A stretch of 64,000 nucleotides of DNA from Bog-473 sp963730395 (GTDB lineage: Bacteria; Actinomycetota; Acidimicrobiia; Acidimicrobiales; RAAP-2): the NCBI GenBank assembly GCA_963730395.1, contig CAVSSK010000006.1, positions 124,001-188,000 of the forward strand, read 5' to 3'. Every line of letters starts with the position of its first letter. The first letter of the stretch is position 1. Below the pieces are notes generated by a model. That model worked only from the letters and a program-made list of their open reading frames with translations, had not been told where the DNA came from and made no database searches. The translations under genes were made by a program, and so were the position numbers. Shown piece after piece: positions 36,646 to 45,190 of this stretch.

Positions 36646-36990
36646 CTACGAAAGTGATTGAACGATCTCGACTACATCCTCGCTTCGGTACCCATGAAAG
36701 CGTGCGAACTCAAGAAGCTCCCGCACCTTCTCAATCACCGCGCCTTCGTGGACCGTGCCGGCCACGGTCACGCCTCTGCCTCTCCGAAAGTCCAGGAGAC
36801 CTTCGTCTCGAGGATGCGAAGGCACGGAGCACCGTGTTGGAGTTGACACCGAGTACCGCCGCCAGGTCCTTGGCCGGAGGTAGGCGCTCACCGGGCGAGG
36901 CTTCGCCGGCGGCGATCGCATGGCGGATCTCGGCCGCTACCTGATCGTGCAGGGCGACCCCTTCGGAGCGGTCGACCTTGACAGCAACAT
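36646..36990 (-). CDS. GntR-family (YtrA-type) transcriptional regulator (frameshifts)
   Basis: The reconstructed chain is VKVDRSEGVALHDQVAAEIR, HAIAAGEASPGERLPPAKDL, AAVLGVNSNTVLRAF and, after a shift near 36815, LRDEGLLDFRRGRGVTVAGT through EGAVIEKVRELLEFARFHGY. This is a winged helix-turn-helix with the short YtrA-type C-terminal helices, about 115 residues and probably dimeric. A second shift just after ATG 36990 is needed. The start codon overlaps the left arm of the palindrome at 36989-37013, so the protein probably represses itself and the divergent gene. Confidence 0.7.
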
Positions 36991-37013
36991 AGTGCTATAC
37001 ATAGTAGCACTAT
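36989..37013. promoter_or_regulatory. GntR operator palindrome
   Basis: Arms ATAGTGCTA and TAGCACTAT are perfectly inverted around TACATAG. The site covers the GntR start codon and the start of the divergent gene, the usual place for a YtrA-type operator. AT-rich sequence here stands out from the surroundings. Confidence 0.75.
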
Positions 37014-37815
37014 GTCTAGACCAGCCATCGCATCGACGACAAGCCAGCGCCAGTAGAGGTCCTGATCCCGAAGCCCGGTATCACCAACGAAAGCGGTATC
37101 GGCGCTCAGCCATCTCGCGTCGTCGTAGCCCTCCTCGTGGGAGCACTCATTGCCCTCTTGATCACGACCACGTCGAGCGGATCCGGCACACTCATGGAGC
37201 ACACGCCAGCTTCGGCCGGCGGTGCCGTCGTTCAACTGTGCTGATCAGGCCGTGCTGTGCTTCGCCCCCCCATATTCTGCGACGACGACGAGGCCGGTCG
37301 GCCCATTGGGGGGACCCCCGTGTGCCGCTCCCTATGAACTGATGCAATCCGCTCTTGATGTCACGCCGATGTCTGCCCCACAGGGATACACATCGAACAC
37401 CATCGCTCCCGACCCGTCGCTGGCGGGCTACTCGAACAGCACCCATGACTCGCCAAACAGAGTGGTGTTACTCGGGGGAAACGCCCAGATCAACGGCGGA
37501 CAGAGGTACCTCCTGGGTCCGTCCGAAATGAGGCTGTCCGCGGCCAACGTCGGGTCAGTGGTCGCCCAGAAGGATCGCACTGGGCAGTGGATCGTGATGA
37601 TCCACCTCACGTCTGGTGGAGCGACTGCCTGGGATCGTGTCGCCCAAGAAAACTTCCACCAGCTCTTGGCGATCGACGTGGGTGGAAAGGTCGTGAGCGC
37701 ACCCCTCATCCAGCCCACTCAAGCTTCGTTTACATCATTCGATGGCGCTATGGAGATCTCAGGTACCCTCAATGCGTCAATCGCACGAGGTGTGGTAGCT
37801 GCGGTGAAGGGTTAG
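37012..37815 (+). CDS. Membrane-anchored protein with a SecD-like P1 head domain (frameshifted)
   Basis: One frame gives a membrane anchor SRVVVALLVGALIALLITTT and TLMEHTPASAGGAVVQLC. After a shift near 37220 the main frame reads NCADQAVLCFAPPYSATTTR, LSAANVGSVVAQKDRTGQWI, VMIHLTSGGATAWDRVAQEN and LLAIDVGGKVVSAPLIQPTQ. The last blocks match the P1 head subdomain of SecD, which in the Sec translocon faces outside the membrane. The remaining SecD parts (six-helix RND domain) are absent. The start is uncertain: ATG 37012 lies in the operator and needs another shift. It is transcribed divergently from the GntR gene and probably regulated by it. Confidence 0.6.
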
Positions 37816-37894
37816 GGCACCTTCGGCCACGATGCCGGGCCGAGTTGTGAACGTGTCAAATCCGTTTTCGCCTGGCGACGACAGGGCTGACCCA

Positions 37895-37918
37895 TGCCCC
37901 GTACCGGCACATGGGATA
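37895..37918 (+). repeat. Palindromic array repeat, copy 21
   Basis: Reads TGCCCCGTACCGGCAC then ATGGGATA, upstream of the esterase gene. Confidence 0.6.
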
Positions 37919-37958
37919 CCCCCATTGTCCCGAATAATGAACTCGTACACGATCGGGC

Positions 37959-39218
37959 GTGATCTTGAGGCGTCGTGGGTATAGATCTTTTCTTGTGCCC
38001 ATCGGCTATCTCATAAGTGTCTTGGTCGCGGCGGCGGCAACGGCCCTTTCCCTATGGCCGCGACCCACTCGAGGACCTCGGGCCAGCCCTTCGTTCATTT
38101 TCGAGAGCGTCGCCAATGAGCTGCCTTTCTTGGTCGCGTACTGGCTGGTGGCCAACACGGCGGTGGCCGCCACCCAAGGCGACATCGGCTCACCGCTCGG
38201 GTGGGTGGCATTAGCAATCGCTGCATGCACTCTGACCGGTTCGGTTTTGGTGATCGGCCGAGCCGCACAGGCACGCGCTGTCCTCGACCATGCACTGACG
38301 ACTTCCCTCGGCGAAGACTGGCGAGTTGCCGCCGAAGCCCCGGGGAGGCCCAGGCGTACCACGCTCCAGGTCCTGCTACGCGGACTAATTTCACCGGTGC
38401 GCATTTCGGCCAGGAGCGTGCGGCGCGACCGCGACATCGCGTATGGCCCCGCGGGCTCTGCCAACCGCCTGGACATCTATCGCCACCGGTCAAGGCCTTC
38501 CGGGTCCCCAGTACTCATCTACTTCCATCCCGGCGGGTTCGTGATCGGCAAGAAGAGTAGAGAGGCACGGGTACTCTTCGACAGGCTGGCTGGAAGCGGC
38601 TGGCTGTGCATCAGCGCCAACTATCGATTGCGCCAGGCGGGAGCGTTCCCCAACAATGTGATCGACGCGAAACGCGTCATCGCATGGCTGCGCTCACATG
38701 CCGCAGACTACGGTGCCGATCCCACCACAATCGTGATGTGCGGTGGCTCCGCGGGTGCTTACCTCGCCGCTATGTGCGCCATGACCGCTAATGATTCTAT
38801 GTTCCAACCTGACTTCGAACAGGCGGACACGTCGGTGAGCGCAGCCGTGGGCTTCTACGGCTTCTACGGTTCCGCTGGCTCGTTCGAACTTGGTCCCTCC
38901 GATCCCGCCAGCTACGCCCGCGCCGACGCGCCGCCATTCTTCGTCATTCCGGGGGCAAATGACCCCATGATTGCTCCGGCCCACGCCAAAGAGTTCGCCG
39001 AGCAGTTGCGTGCGACCTCCACCAGCCCGGTGCTGTACGCAGAGCTGCCGGGCGGACAGCACAATTTCGACCGCTTCCCATCGATCAGGTTCTTCGCCGT
39101 GGTCGACGCCGTCGAAACGTTCGCCAACTGGGTGCGCTCCAGGTCTACGTCCGAGGACCCGACGACGACTGGACCGGAGGCGCGGCACGATCATTCCGCT
39201 CGGCCCGACCACGTTTGA
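37959..39218 (+). CDS. Membrane-anchored alpha/beta hydrolase (HSL-type esterase)
   Basis: This 419-residue protein has three N-terminal membrane helices (VPIGYLISVLVAAAATALSL, LPFLVAYWLVANTAVAA, WVALAIAACTLTGSVLVIG) followed by a hormone-sensitive-lipase-type domain. The oxyanion-hole motif is FHPGGFVIG (near 188), the nucleophile elbow CGGSAGAYLA (near 261), the acid GANDPM (near 333) and the base GGQHNFD (near 364). Only HPGG rather than HGGG departs from the classic form. It should cleave ester bonds of lipophilic substrates at the membrane. The ATG start is reasonable and the frame is intact. Confidence 0.85.
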   Translation: MILRRRGYRSFLVPIGYLISVLVAAAATALSLWPRPTRGPRASPSFIFESVANELPFLVAYWLVANTAVAATQGDIGSPLGWVALAIAACTLTGSVLVIGRAAQARAVLDHALTTSLGEDWRVAAEAPGRPRRTTLQVLLRGLISPVRISARSVRRDRDIAYGPAGSANRLDIYRHRSRPSGSPVLIYFHPGGFVIGKKSREARVLFDRLAGSGWLCISANYRLRQAGAFPNNVIDAKRVIAWLRSHAADYGADPTTIVMCGGSAGAYLAAMCAMTANDSMFQPDFEQADTSVSAAVGFYGFYGSAGSFELGPSDPASYARADAPPFFVIPGANDPMIAPAHAKEFAEQLRATSTSPVLYAELPGGQHNFDRFPSIRFFAVVDAVETFANWVRSRSTSEDPTTTGPEARHDHSARPDHV

Positions 39219-39316
39219 CTTTTCCGCCCTCCCGTCCTGCCGCCGGACCGACAGAAAGGACCACAGTCACTGCGCACAAGGAAAGCCTGCCCCGAACCCA
39301 CGACGTCCGGAGAGGG

Positions 39317-39344
39317 TGTTCCCGTACGCCGGGCCGGTGTCACA
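39317..39344 (+). repeat. Palindromic array repeat, copy 22
   Basis: Reads TGTTCCCGTACGCCGGG then CCGGTGTCACA. The following ccttgcggc is shared with copy 9. Confidence 0.75.
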
Positions 39345-39427
39345 CCTTGCGGCGCTTTTGGGTTACCGCGGCTCGCCGACCAATCCCATGTGCGGACAGT
39401 CCCACCGCCTCACAGAGGCCATGGGGT

Positions 39428-39760
39428 CTATGAGGGCGCTTCTGGGGGCGCCTCGTGCACGGCGGCCTCCCAGACCTTGCCGGACAGGCGCACGGCCACC
39501 ACTCGGGAGACGGCGATGCCCACGGCCATGGAGGTGGCCCAGGTGAGGGCGGCGCCCCAGGTAACTTTGCGGTCCGCCGGTCCGCTAGGAGGGGGCTCAT
39601 GGCGCACCAGGCGCCAGGCCATGGTGAGCAGGCGCTGGGTCACGATGGCGGCCACGGCCACCGAGGCGGCGTTGACCAACTTCCAGCCCAGGTTCTTCTG
39701 CTCGGGGCTGGCGTTGACGGGCTTGTGAGGCCTCCAGGTGTGGTGGTAGCGAGCCTCCAT
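39428..39760 (-). CDS. DUF4235 membrane protein
   Basis: This protein of about 110 residues starts MEARYHHTWRPHKPVNAS and has two membrane helices (GWKLVNAASVAVAAIVTQRL and ALTWATSMAVGIAVSRVVAV). GWKLVNAASVAVAA with W/R-rich flanks is the pattern of the DUF4235 family, whose function is unknown. An upstream GTG at 39787 is also possible. The gene reads against the repeat orientation and stands alone between repeat copies 22 and 23. Confidence 0.75.
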   Translation of the reverse strand: MEARYHHTWRPHKPVNASPEQKNLGWKLVNAASVAVAAIVTQRLLTMAWRLVRHEPPPSGPADRKVTWGAALTWATSMAVGIAVSRVVAVRLSGKVWEAAVHEAPPEAPS

Positions 39761-39839
39761 CTGCTTCCAATGATGCCCCTCTACCACCGGGGTTCAACTG
39801 GGGCCTCGGCTGGCAGTCGCCTCGAACGGATTGGACGCC

Positions 39840-39865
39840 TGCCCCCGATCGCCGGGTGTGGGTCA
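39840..39865 (+). repeat. Palindromic array repeat, copy 23
   Basis: Reads TGCCCCCGATCGCCGGG then TGTGGGTCA, between the DUF4235 gene and a SnoaL-like gene. Confidence 0.75.
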
Positions 39866-39889
39866 CTTGAGCTGGATCAAAGGGAGCTG

Positions 39890-40270
39890 TCAGTACCGTT
39901 CGACGAGATGCGCTCGGGTTGCGGGTAGCTCGTACGGATCTGGCCAGAAGTCGGTGATACGGACGATGGTGCCGTCGTCTTGTAGATCGAAGAAACACAG
40001 CCCCGGCTGGACTGTGCCGTCGGCGTTCGTGAACTGGATCCAGCTGGACGCATGCAACCCTTCCCCGATGATCCTGTTGACCTCTAGTTGCCAATCACCG
40101 GGGAAGCCCTCCACATTGAACCGCACGTAGTTGCTACGGCCACGGACTCGTTCCCGAGTCTGGGGTCCTTCGTAGACGACATCCTCCGAGAGCAGGGCTT
40201 CGAAGGCGGACCAGTCCCTTGCATTGGCGGTCGCCCAGTATGCAGTCACAACCTCAGTGGCATCTCTCAT
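39890..40270 (-). CDS. SnoaL-like polyketide cyclase family protein
   Basis: This 126-residue protein starts MRDATEVVTAYWATANARDW, with SAFEALLSEDVVYEGPQTRE and ERVRGRSNYVRFNVEGFPGD in the middle and CFFDLQDDGTIVRITDFWPD near the end. These are the conserved segments of SnoaL-like proteins, small barrels that bind or turn over hydrophobic compounds. It is the third NTF2-fold gene in the array. ATG 40270 fits the family start. The frame is intact. Confidence 0.8.
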   Translation of the reverse strand: MRDATEVVTAYWATANARDWSAFEALLSEDVVYEGPQTRERVRGRSNYVRFNVEGFPGDWQLEVNRIIGEGLHASSWIQFTNADGTVQPGLCFFDLQDDGTIVRITDFWPDPYELPATRAHLVERY

Positions 40271-40302
40271 CCATGGAACGCTAGATCCCGGATGTTGCGA
40301 CC

Positions 40303-40328
40303 TGCCCCGTACACCGGGAATGGGAGCG
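40303..40328 (+). repeat. Palindromic array repeat, copy 24
   Basis: Reads TGCCCCGTACACCGGG then AATGGGAGCG, directly upstream of the SnoaL-like gene. Confidence 0.65.
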
Positions 40329-40361
40329 TTATCGAGAGGACGGCGCTTGCAGTCGGCCAAC

Positions 40362-40394
40362 TGCCGCCGTACGGCACTTTCGGGCTAGGGGGCA
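40362..40394 (+). repeat. Palindromic array repeat, copy 25
   Basis: Reads TGCCGCCGTACGGCAC, then TTTCGGGC, then TAGGGGGCA, only 59 bases after copy 24. Tail taggggg-caggggc is also found beside copy 4. Confidence 0.55.
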
Positions 40395-40456
40395 GGGGCC
40401 CTATTGCCTCACGCCTCAACGGGATTGGTTGACTTCATGAGTGGCAACATGGGGCG

Positions 40457-40900
40457 GTGCAAGTCTCGGAAACGATCGACGCACTCATGGTCGCCGCGAC
40501 CATCGCAGGCGATGACGAACGGCTCGCGAAGATTCAGGTCCTTGTCACCTCCGATTTCATCTTCGTGAATCCGGGATTCACGACCGAGGGTCCCGAGGCC
40601 CTAAGCGCTGCCTTTGGTCGCTTCATGGGTTCTCTAGATGGTGCCGCCACGGTGGTGAGGACCTGCGAGGTGGACTTCCATCATGATCATTTCCGTTACA
40701 CATGGGCGCGCTACCAGAGAGATCAGATCGCAATGGAGGGTTACGACTTCGGGTGGGCCGACGACACTGGCCGGTTGAAGCGTCTCGTTGTCTTCGACCA
40801 CGTGTTGCCCCGCGCCTCGCGGGTGCGTGACCCCGAACGCCTGGGGGGACGGGGATGCGCCAGCACCCATTGTCGCCGCAAGTGCGTCGAGGTGAGATGA
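40457..40900 (+). CDS. NTF2/SnoaL-like protein
   Basis: A 147-codon frame from GTG 40457 reads MQVSETIDALMVAATIAGDD, LVTSDFIFVNPGFTTEGPEA, CEVDFHHDHFRYTWARYQRD and GYDFGWADDTGRLKRLVVFD. The fold is NTF2-like; the function is unknown. The domain ends near residue 122, and the last 25 residues run through repeat copy 26, so the original stop may have been replaced when the module joined its neighbour, as also seen at 25759. Confidence 0.65.
   Translation: MQVSETIDALMVAATIAGDDERLAKIQVLVTSDFIFVNPGFTTEGPEALSAAFGRFMGSLDGAATVVRTCEVDFHHDHFRYTWARYQRDQIAMEGYDFGWADDTGRLKRLVVFDHVLPRASRVRDPERLGGRGCASTHCRRKCVEVR
40828..40859 (+). repeat. Palindromic array repeat, copy 26
   Basis: Reads TGACCCCGAACGCC, then TGGGGGGACG, then GGGATGCG. 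This weak copy is the last before the integrase fragment. Confidence 0.45.
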
Positions 40901-40906
40901 CCCGTC

Positions 40907-41074
40907 GAGGGGGCAGGGGAGAGCGTGAAGGTCGTTCAAGATCGCCTGGGCCACACCGCAGCCACGATGACTCTCGATGTGCATGGGCACCTTTTTCCTG
41001 ACGACGAGGACCGGACGCGACTAGCCGTCGATGTGGTCCTAGGTCCAGCTCTGGCGGCTGTCCGCAGCGCCTAA
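40907..41074 (+). pseudogene. 3' fragment of a tyrosine recombinase (integrase)
   Basis: The frame reads GESVKVVQDRLGHTAATMTL, DVHGHLFPDDEDRTRLAVDV and VLGPALAAVRSA, then TAA. This is the C-terminal end of a phage-type integrase with the LGHTAATMTLDVHGH block, where the catalytic Tyr is replaced by His (usual DVYGH). Everything upstream is missing. It marks the right border of the accessory region. Confidence 0.8.
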
Positions 41075-41151
41075 GTTTTCAGCGTTCCGTGGACTTCTCG
41101 CGGACCAGAATCCAGTTCGCGCCTCAAAGTCCCAGCTCAACACGGGTGCCG

Positions 41152-42390
41152 CTACCCGTTGGGGGTGAAGGCGACCTTGAGCGCGCCGCTCCGGTCTTGA
41201 CGTGCCAGCGCCTTGAGCGCCGGCCACCACTCCTCGAGCCCGAAGCGGTGGGTCAGCATCGGGGTGATGTCGAGCCGGCCCTCGCCGACGAGGTGGAGGT
41301 AGTGCGCGATGGCATGCTGCCTGTGTCCCTCGAAGTCCTCCATCCCGAACGCGTTCGACCCCGCGATGGTGATCTCCTTGAAGTAGATGGGAGTGGACTC
41401 CCATCGCTCGGGGGTGGCCACGCCGGTGTAGACGAGCCGCCCGCGCTCGGCCAGCACCCGCACCCCGACCTCGAGCGTCTCGGCTTTGGCGATGGAGTCG
41501 TAGACGACATCGATGTGGCCGGGATGCGTCACGGGCAAGCCGTCCAGCGGGAGGTGGAGGACGGCGCCGGACCACTCCGCCAGCGCCTCGACGAGCGCCA
41601 GGCGCGGCTCGTGGGCGAACACGGCGGACGCACCGAACCGCTGGGCCATCTCGCGCTGAGCCTCGAAGCGCGCCACGACACCAACCTCCACCTCGGGGTA
41701 GAGGGCCCTGAGGATGGCGACACTGGTCAGGCCCAGCGCGCCCGCCCCGTAGACGAGCACGCGGCCAGAGGTCGGCGGCGGGTGGCGGACGATGGCGTGG
41801 AAGGACACCGCGAAGGGGTCGGCGAGCACCGCCGCCTCGTCGGAGATGCCGTCGGGGACGGGGAACAGCATGGAGTCGTGCGCCGCCAACTGCTCGGCCC
41901 AGGCACCGGGTGCGCCGGTGATGACGCCGACGTGCACGCCCGGACCCAGATCACCCTTGGTGAAGCTCCAGCACAGGCTCAGGTCGCCCGCCTGGCACGG
42001 GGGGCAGAGCGGGTCGATGCCCCGCGGCCCGCACGTGAGCCAGGGGTTGAGCACAACGCGCTGGCCGATGTCGAGGCCCCGGGCCTCGGGGCCGAGGGAG
42101 ACCACCTCGGCCACGACCTCGTGGCCCGGCACGTGAGGAAGCGAGGAGAAGGCGGCCATCGGGTTGTCGATGTCGCCGGTGTTGAAGTCACCCAGCACCA
42201 GCTTGGCATCGGAACCGCAGATGCCCGAGAGGATGGGTCGGGTGAGCACCCAGTCCGGCCGGACGAGCCGAGCGTCGTCGATCTCGTGGAGGCCGAAGGG
42301 GATGCCGGCCAGCATCGCCTCCACCTCGTCCGCCGGAATGGGCCGGACCTCGTCCTCGGCCGGCGGCGCGCCGAAAATGAGGGCCTTCAC
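41152..42390 (-). CDS. Zinc-dependent alcohol dehydrogenase (MDR family)
   Basis: This 412-residue protein binds catalytic zinc with SGICGSDAK (Cys58) and VPGHEVVAEV (His90, Glu91) and structural zinc with the PLCPPCQAGDLSLC segment. The cofactor motif is YGAGALGLTSVAILRAL near residue 205. The family oxidises alcohols or polyols with NAD(P). The GTG at 42390 overlaps the stop of the SDR gene as GTGA, so the pair is one operon, possibly sequential oxidations. It borders the array: its 3' end lies about 80 bases from the integrase fragment. Confidence 0.9.
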   Translation of the reverse strand: MKALIFGAPPAEDEVRPIPADEVEAMLAGIPFGLHEIDDARLVRPDWVLTRPILSGICGSDAKLVLGDFNTGDIDNPMAAFSSLPHVPGHEVVAEVVSLGPEARGLDIGQRVVLNPWLTCGPRGIDPLCPPCQAGDLSLCWSFTKGDLGPGVHVGVITGAPGAWAEQLAAHDSMLFPVPDGISDEAAVLADPFAVSFHAIVRHPPPTSGRVLVYGAGALGLTSVAILRALYPEVEVGVVARFEAQREMAQRFGASAVFAHEPRLALVEALAEWSGAVLHLPLDGLPVTHPGHIDVVYDSIAKAETLEVGVRVLAERGRLVYTGVATPERWESTPIYFKEITIAGSNAFGMEDFEGHRQHAIAHYLHLVGEGRLDITPMLTHRFGLEEWWPALKALARQDRSGALKVAFTPNG

Positions 42391-43169
42391 GAGCCAGCAC
42401 CTTCCGTGAGGCCGCGCATGCCGAGCATGAAGCCGTCGATGTCCGCCGTCTTGAACTCGATCACCGCCTTCATGTCGGGCAGGTAGTGCTCGAAGTGATC
42501 GCTGTCGATCGCGTCCACGATGGCTCCCGCGATCTCCTCCGGCGGCACCTTCGGGCCGTCGTAGAGAGGAGGGTCGTTGTCGGGTTGGTCCCAGATCTCG
42601 GTGTCGATCGCGCCGGGGAGGATCAGCTTCACCGAGACACCGGACCGGTCGAGGTCGATCGCCATGGACTCGCTCCAGCCGGCCAGCGCGAACTTGGACC
42701 CGGAGTACGCCGCCTCGGTCGAGATGCCCAGCCGGCCACCGAGGCTGGACACGTTGACGATGGTCCCCGATCCCCGGGCCAGCATCCGGGGCAGGACGGC
42801 GAGCGAGATGGCCACGGGCGAGAGGTAGTTGATACGCATCGTCCGCTCCACCTCGTCCATCGTCAACCCCGTGACGTGCCGGCGCATCGGGACCGCCGCA
42901 TTGTTGACGACGACGTCGAGCCCGTCGTAATGGTCCCAGATCTGGAGGGCCAGGTCAGCGGCCGCCGCGGGATCGGAGAGGTCCGCCACCCACCGCTCCG
43001 ACGCGGGAGCACCCGACCGGCAGCCGGCCAGGACCGCGTCGAGCCGGTCGGCCCGACGGGCCACCAGGGCGACCGTGTCCCCGCGGGCGGCCAGCTCTCG
43101 GGCGACGGCGGCGCCGATGCCCGAGGACGCCCCGGTCACGAGGACCGTACGGCCGTTCCCTGGACTCAC
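42387..43169 (-). CDS. Short-chain dehydrogenase/reductase
   Basis: The classical SDR has VLVTGASSGIGAAVA at the start, VVNNAAVP in the middle, the catalytic Ser in VNVSSLGGRLG, and YSGSKFA. Its C-terminal part VKLILPGAIDTEIWDQ is complete, giving about 260 residues from the GTG at 43169 with ggggagg in front. The frame is open further upstream into the tRNA region, which is not used. It overlaps the downstream zinc dehydrogenase. Confidence 0.88.
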   Translation of the reverse strand: MSPGNGRTVLVTGASSGIGAAVARELAARGDTVALVARRADRLDAVLAGCRSGAPASERWVADLSDPAAAADLALQIWDHYDGLDVVVNNAAVPMRRHVTGLTMDEVERTMRINYLSPVAISLAVLPRMLARGSGTIVNVSSLGGRLGISTEAAYSGSKFALAGWSESMAIDLDRSGVSVKLILPGAIDTEIWDQPDNDPPLYDGPKVPPEEIAGAIVDAIDSDHFEHYLPDMKAVIEFKTADIDGFMLGMRGLTEGAGS

Positions 43170-43238
43170 GCGCCAACCTCCCCGACCGAGCACTGCGACC
43201 CGTGCCGGGGCCCGAGAGTCGGGGCCGGCACGCTTCGG

Positions 43239-43313
43239 GGTGAGCGAGGGGTCTCGAACCCCCGACCTCCAGGACCACAACCTGGCGCTCTAACCAACTG
43301 AGCTACGCCCACC
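43239..43313 (-). tRNA. tRNA-His (anticodon GTG)
   Basis: The acceptor stem GTGGGCG/CGCTCAC, D-arm, anticodon loop TTGTGGT and T-arm GGGTTCGAGACCC all fit. The extra G before the first stem base and C at position 73 are the identity elements of tRNA-His. CCA is not encoded. Confidence 0.95.
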
Positions 43314-43437
43314 GAGGGGCACAAGTGTGGCACACCGGCCCGTGGCGGACGGTACGTCGACGTCCGGCGGACGGGCATGGCGCATCGAATGTGCACGCCC
43401 CGAAGGCGGGCTATGTCAGGCTGTCAGGTGACGGCGT

Positions 43438-43513
43438 GCCCCCGTAGCTCAGCGGACAGAGCAGTGGACTTCTAATCCAATGGTCGCAGGTTCAAGTCCT
43501 GCCGGGGGCGCCA
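43438..43513 (+). tRNA. tRNA-Arg (anticodon TCT)
   Basis: Acceptor GCCCCCG pairs with CGGGGGC. The anticodon stem holds CTTCTAA, the T-arm is AGGTTCAAGTCCT, and CCA is encoded at 43511. It reads AGA codons, rare in such GC-rich DNA. Confidence 0.95.
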
Positions 43514-43570
43514 ATTCCGGCGGTGGCGCCGCCCTCGGTCAGGCGCGATCGCGGGTACCGTTGACCCGGC

Positions 43571-44599
43571 ATGGACCACCAGGACGACGGCTGGCGGCGC
43601 AGGGTCAAGGATTCGCTGAGGCCGCTGCGAGATCGGCTGGTGCACGGCCTCGGCGGCACACTGCCCGAGCGAGGGATCACCTACGACCAGCTCGTGCACC
43701 TGCTCTACCCCACGCTTCCCGACCGACTCCGTCCCGAGGTCGACCTGGCGGCGGCTGGTGAGCTGAGCCGGCCCTCGACCATCAGGCGCATGCTCGGGAC
43801 GATCGAGCACCAGGAGGCGCCGACCACGTTCTCCGTGCAACTCACGGAGGAGGATGCGATCTCATGCCGCGTCGGTGACGTCGAACTCCTCTGTGACGCC
43901 GCCGACGGGGCCGTGACTCCGGGCCTACGGTCCGGTGCGTACGAGCCGCACCTCACCGCGGTGTTCGAGCGGTATTGCCGACCGGGTATGACGGTCGTCG
44001 ACGTCGGTGCCAACCTGGGCTACTACTCGCTCCTGGCATCCAGGCTCGTCGGCGCATCGGGGCGGGTGATCGCCCTCGAGCCCAACTCGGAGAACTGCCG
44101 GCTCCTCCTGTCGTCGCTCCGCCAGCACGGGGCCGAGAACGTCCAGCTCGTGCCGGTCGCAGCGGATACCGCGACCGGCTGGGCGTACTACTCGACACAT
44201 GTGGGCTCCAACGGCGGGCTCATCGACGGCGGGGACCTGTTGGCGCGCCCGGGCGTGGTCGTCCCGACATTTCGACTCGATGACATCGTCGATGGCCCGG
44301 TGGGGTTCTTGAAGATGGACGTCGAAGGCGCCGAGGGGCGCGTCGTGAGGGGTGCCACACGGCTGATCGAGCGCGACCGCCCCATCATCACGACGGAGCT
44401 GAAGGAAGCCATGTTGGACAGGGTCTCGATGATGTCGCTGGTCGACTACCTCGGATACTTCGAGGGTCTCGGCTACTCGGCGTCCGTCCTGGAGAAGTCG
44501 GGCGCCGAACGTTCCTTCCCCGACGTCGCCGCTCTTCTGGCGGACTGGAAGGACAGGGACGAGATCCACGATCTCCTGCTCGTTCCGAACGCGGCCTGA
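43571..44599 (+). CDS. FkbM family methyltransferase
   Basis: This 342-residue protein has the methyltransferase domain in its C-terminal half: SAM motif VVDVGANLGYYSLLASRLV near residue 140, VIALEPNSENCRLLLSSLRQ, FRLDDIVDGPVGFLKMDVEG (the FkbM signature FLKxDVEG) and a final KSGAERSFPD. The N-terminal 110 residues form a helical extension of unknown role. FkbM enzymes O-methylate sugars, lipids or polyketides. It lies just downstream of the tRNA-Arg and is not in an evident operon. Confidence 0.85.
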   Translation: MDHQDDGWRRRVKDSLRPLRDRLVHGLGGTLPERGITYDQLVHLLYPTLPDRLRPEVDLAAAGELSRPSTIRRMLGTIEHQEAPTTFSVQLTEEDAISCRVGDVELLCDAADGAVTPGLRSGAYEPHLTAVFERYCRPGMTVVDVGANLGYYSLLASRLVGASGRVIALEPNSENCRLLLSSLRQHGAENVQLVPVAADTATGWAYYSTHVGSNGGLIDGGDLLARPGVVVPTFRLDDIVDGPVGFLKMDVEGAEGRVVRGATRLIERDRPIITTELKEAMLDRVSMMSLVDYLGYFEGLGYSASVLEKSGAERSFPDVAALLADWKDRDEIHDLLLVPNAA

Positions 44600-44617
44600 G
44601 CGGCTCCACCGCACCCG

Positions 44618-45190
44618 CTACCTCGCGGCCACCTCATCGCGCGGCGACCCCACGATCGCATCGATCAGCGCGTCGGCGCCATCGGTGACGACGAGACCCT
44701 CGATCTGACGCGCCCGGATGAAACCCTGGTCCACGGCATGTCCGAGGAAGGCGAGGAGGGTGTCGAAAAAGCCGTCCACGTTCAGGATCCCGCACCGCTT
44801 GTCGTGGATGCCGAGCTGTGTCCAGGTCACCGCCTCCATGAACTCCTCACACGTCCCGAAGCCACCGGGCAACATCACGAACGCATCCGAGAGCTCGGAC
44901 ATCAGCGCCTTGCGCTCGTGCATCGTGGTGACGACATGGAGGTCGCTGAGCGCGGCGTGCGCGATCTCGTGCCCGGCCAGGGACTCGGTGATGACCCCCG
45001 TCGCCCGGCCACCGGCGGCCAGGGCTGCATCGGCCACCTCGCCCATCAGTCCCACGGAGGCACCGCCGTAGACGAGCCCGATGCCGCGCTCGGCCAGCCC
45101 GGCACCGAGCCGCCGGGCGGCGACCGCGAACGCGGGGTTTGCCCCGGGGCTCGATCCGCAGAAGACGCAGACGGTCAGCGGTGCGCTCAC
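44618..45190 (-). CDS. LOG family (TIGR00730) Rossmann-fold protein
   Basis: This 190-residue cytosolic protein has VCVFCGSSPGANPAF at the start, YGGASVGLMGEVADAALAAG, MHERKALM (residues 90-97) and PGGFGT (108-113) with the following CEEF. These residues form the nucleotide phosphoribohydrolase active site of the LOG/YvdD family, which releases adenine-type bases from nucleoside monophosphates, including cytokinins. Its GTG or ATG start overlaps the stop of the MFS gene by 4 bases, a probable operon. Confidence 0.88.
   Translation of the reverse strand: MSAPLTVCVFCGSSPGANPAFAVAARRLGAGLAERGIGLVYGGASVGLMGEVADAALAAGGRATGVITESLAGHEIAHAALSDLHVVTTMHERKALMSELSDAFVMLPGGFGTCEEFMEAVTWTQLGIHDKRCGILNVDGFFDTLLAFLGHAVDQGFIRARQIEGLVVTDGADALIDAIVGSPRDEVAAR

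Noticed and set aside
43438..43455. Extra array repeat (gcccccgtagctc)
   Set aside because: It is the acceptor stem and D-arm start of tRNA-Arg.
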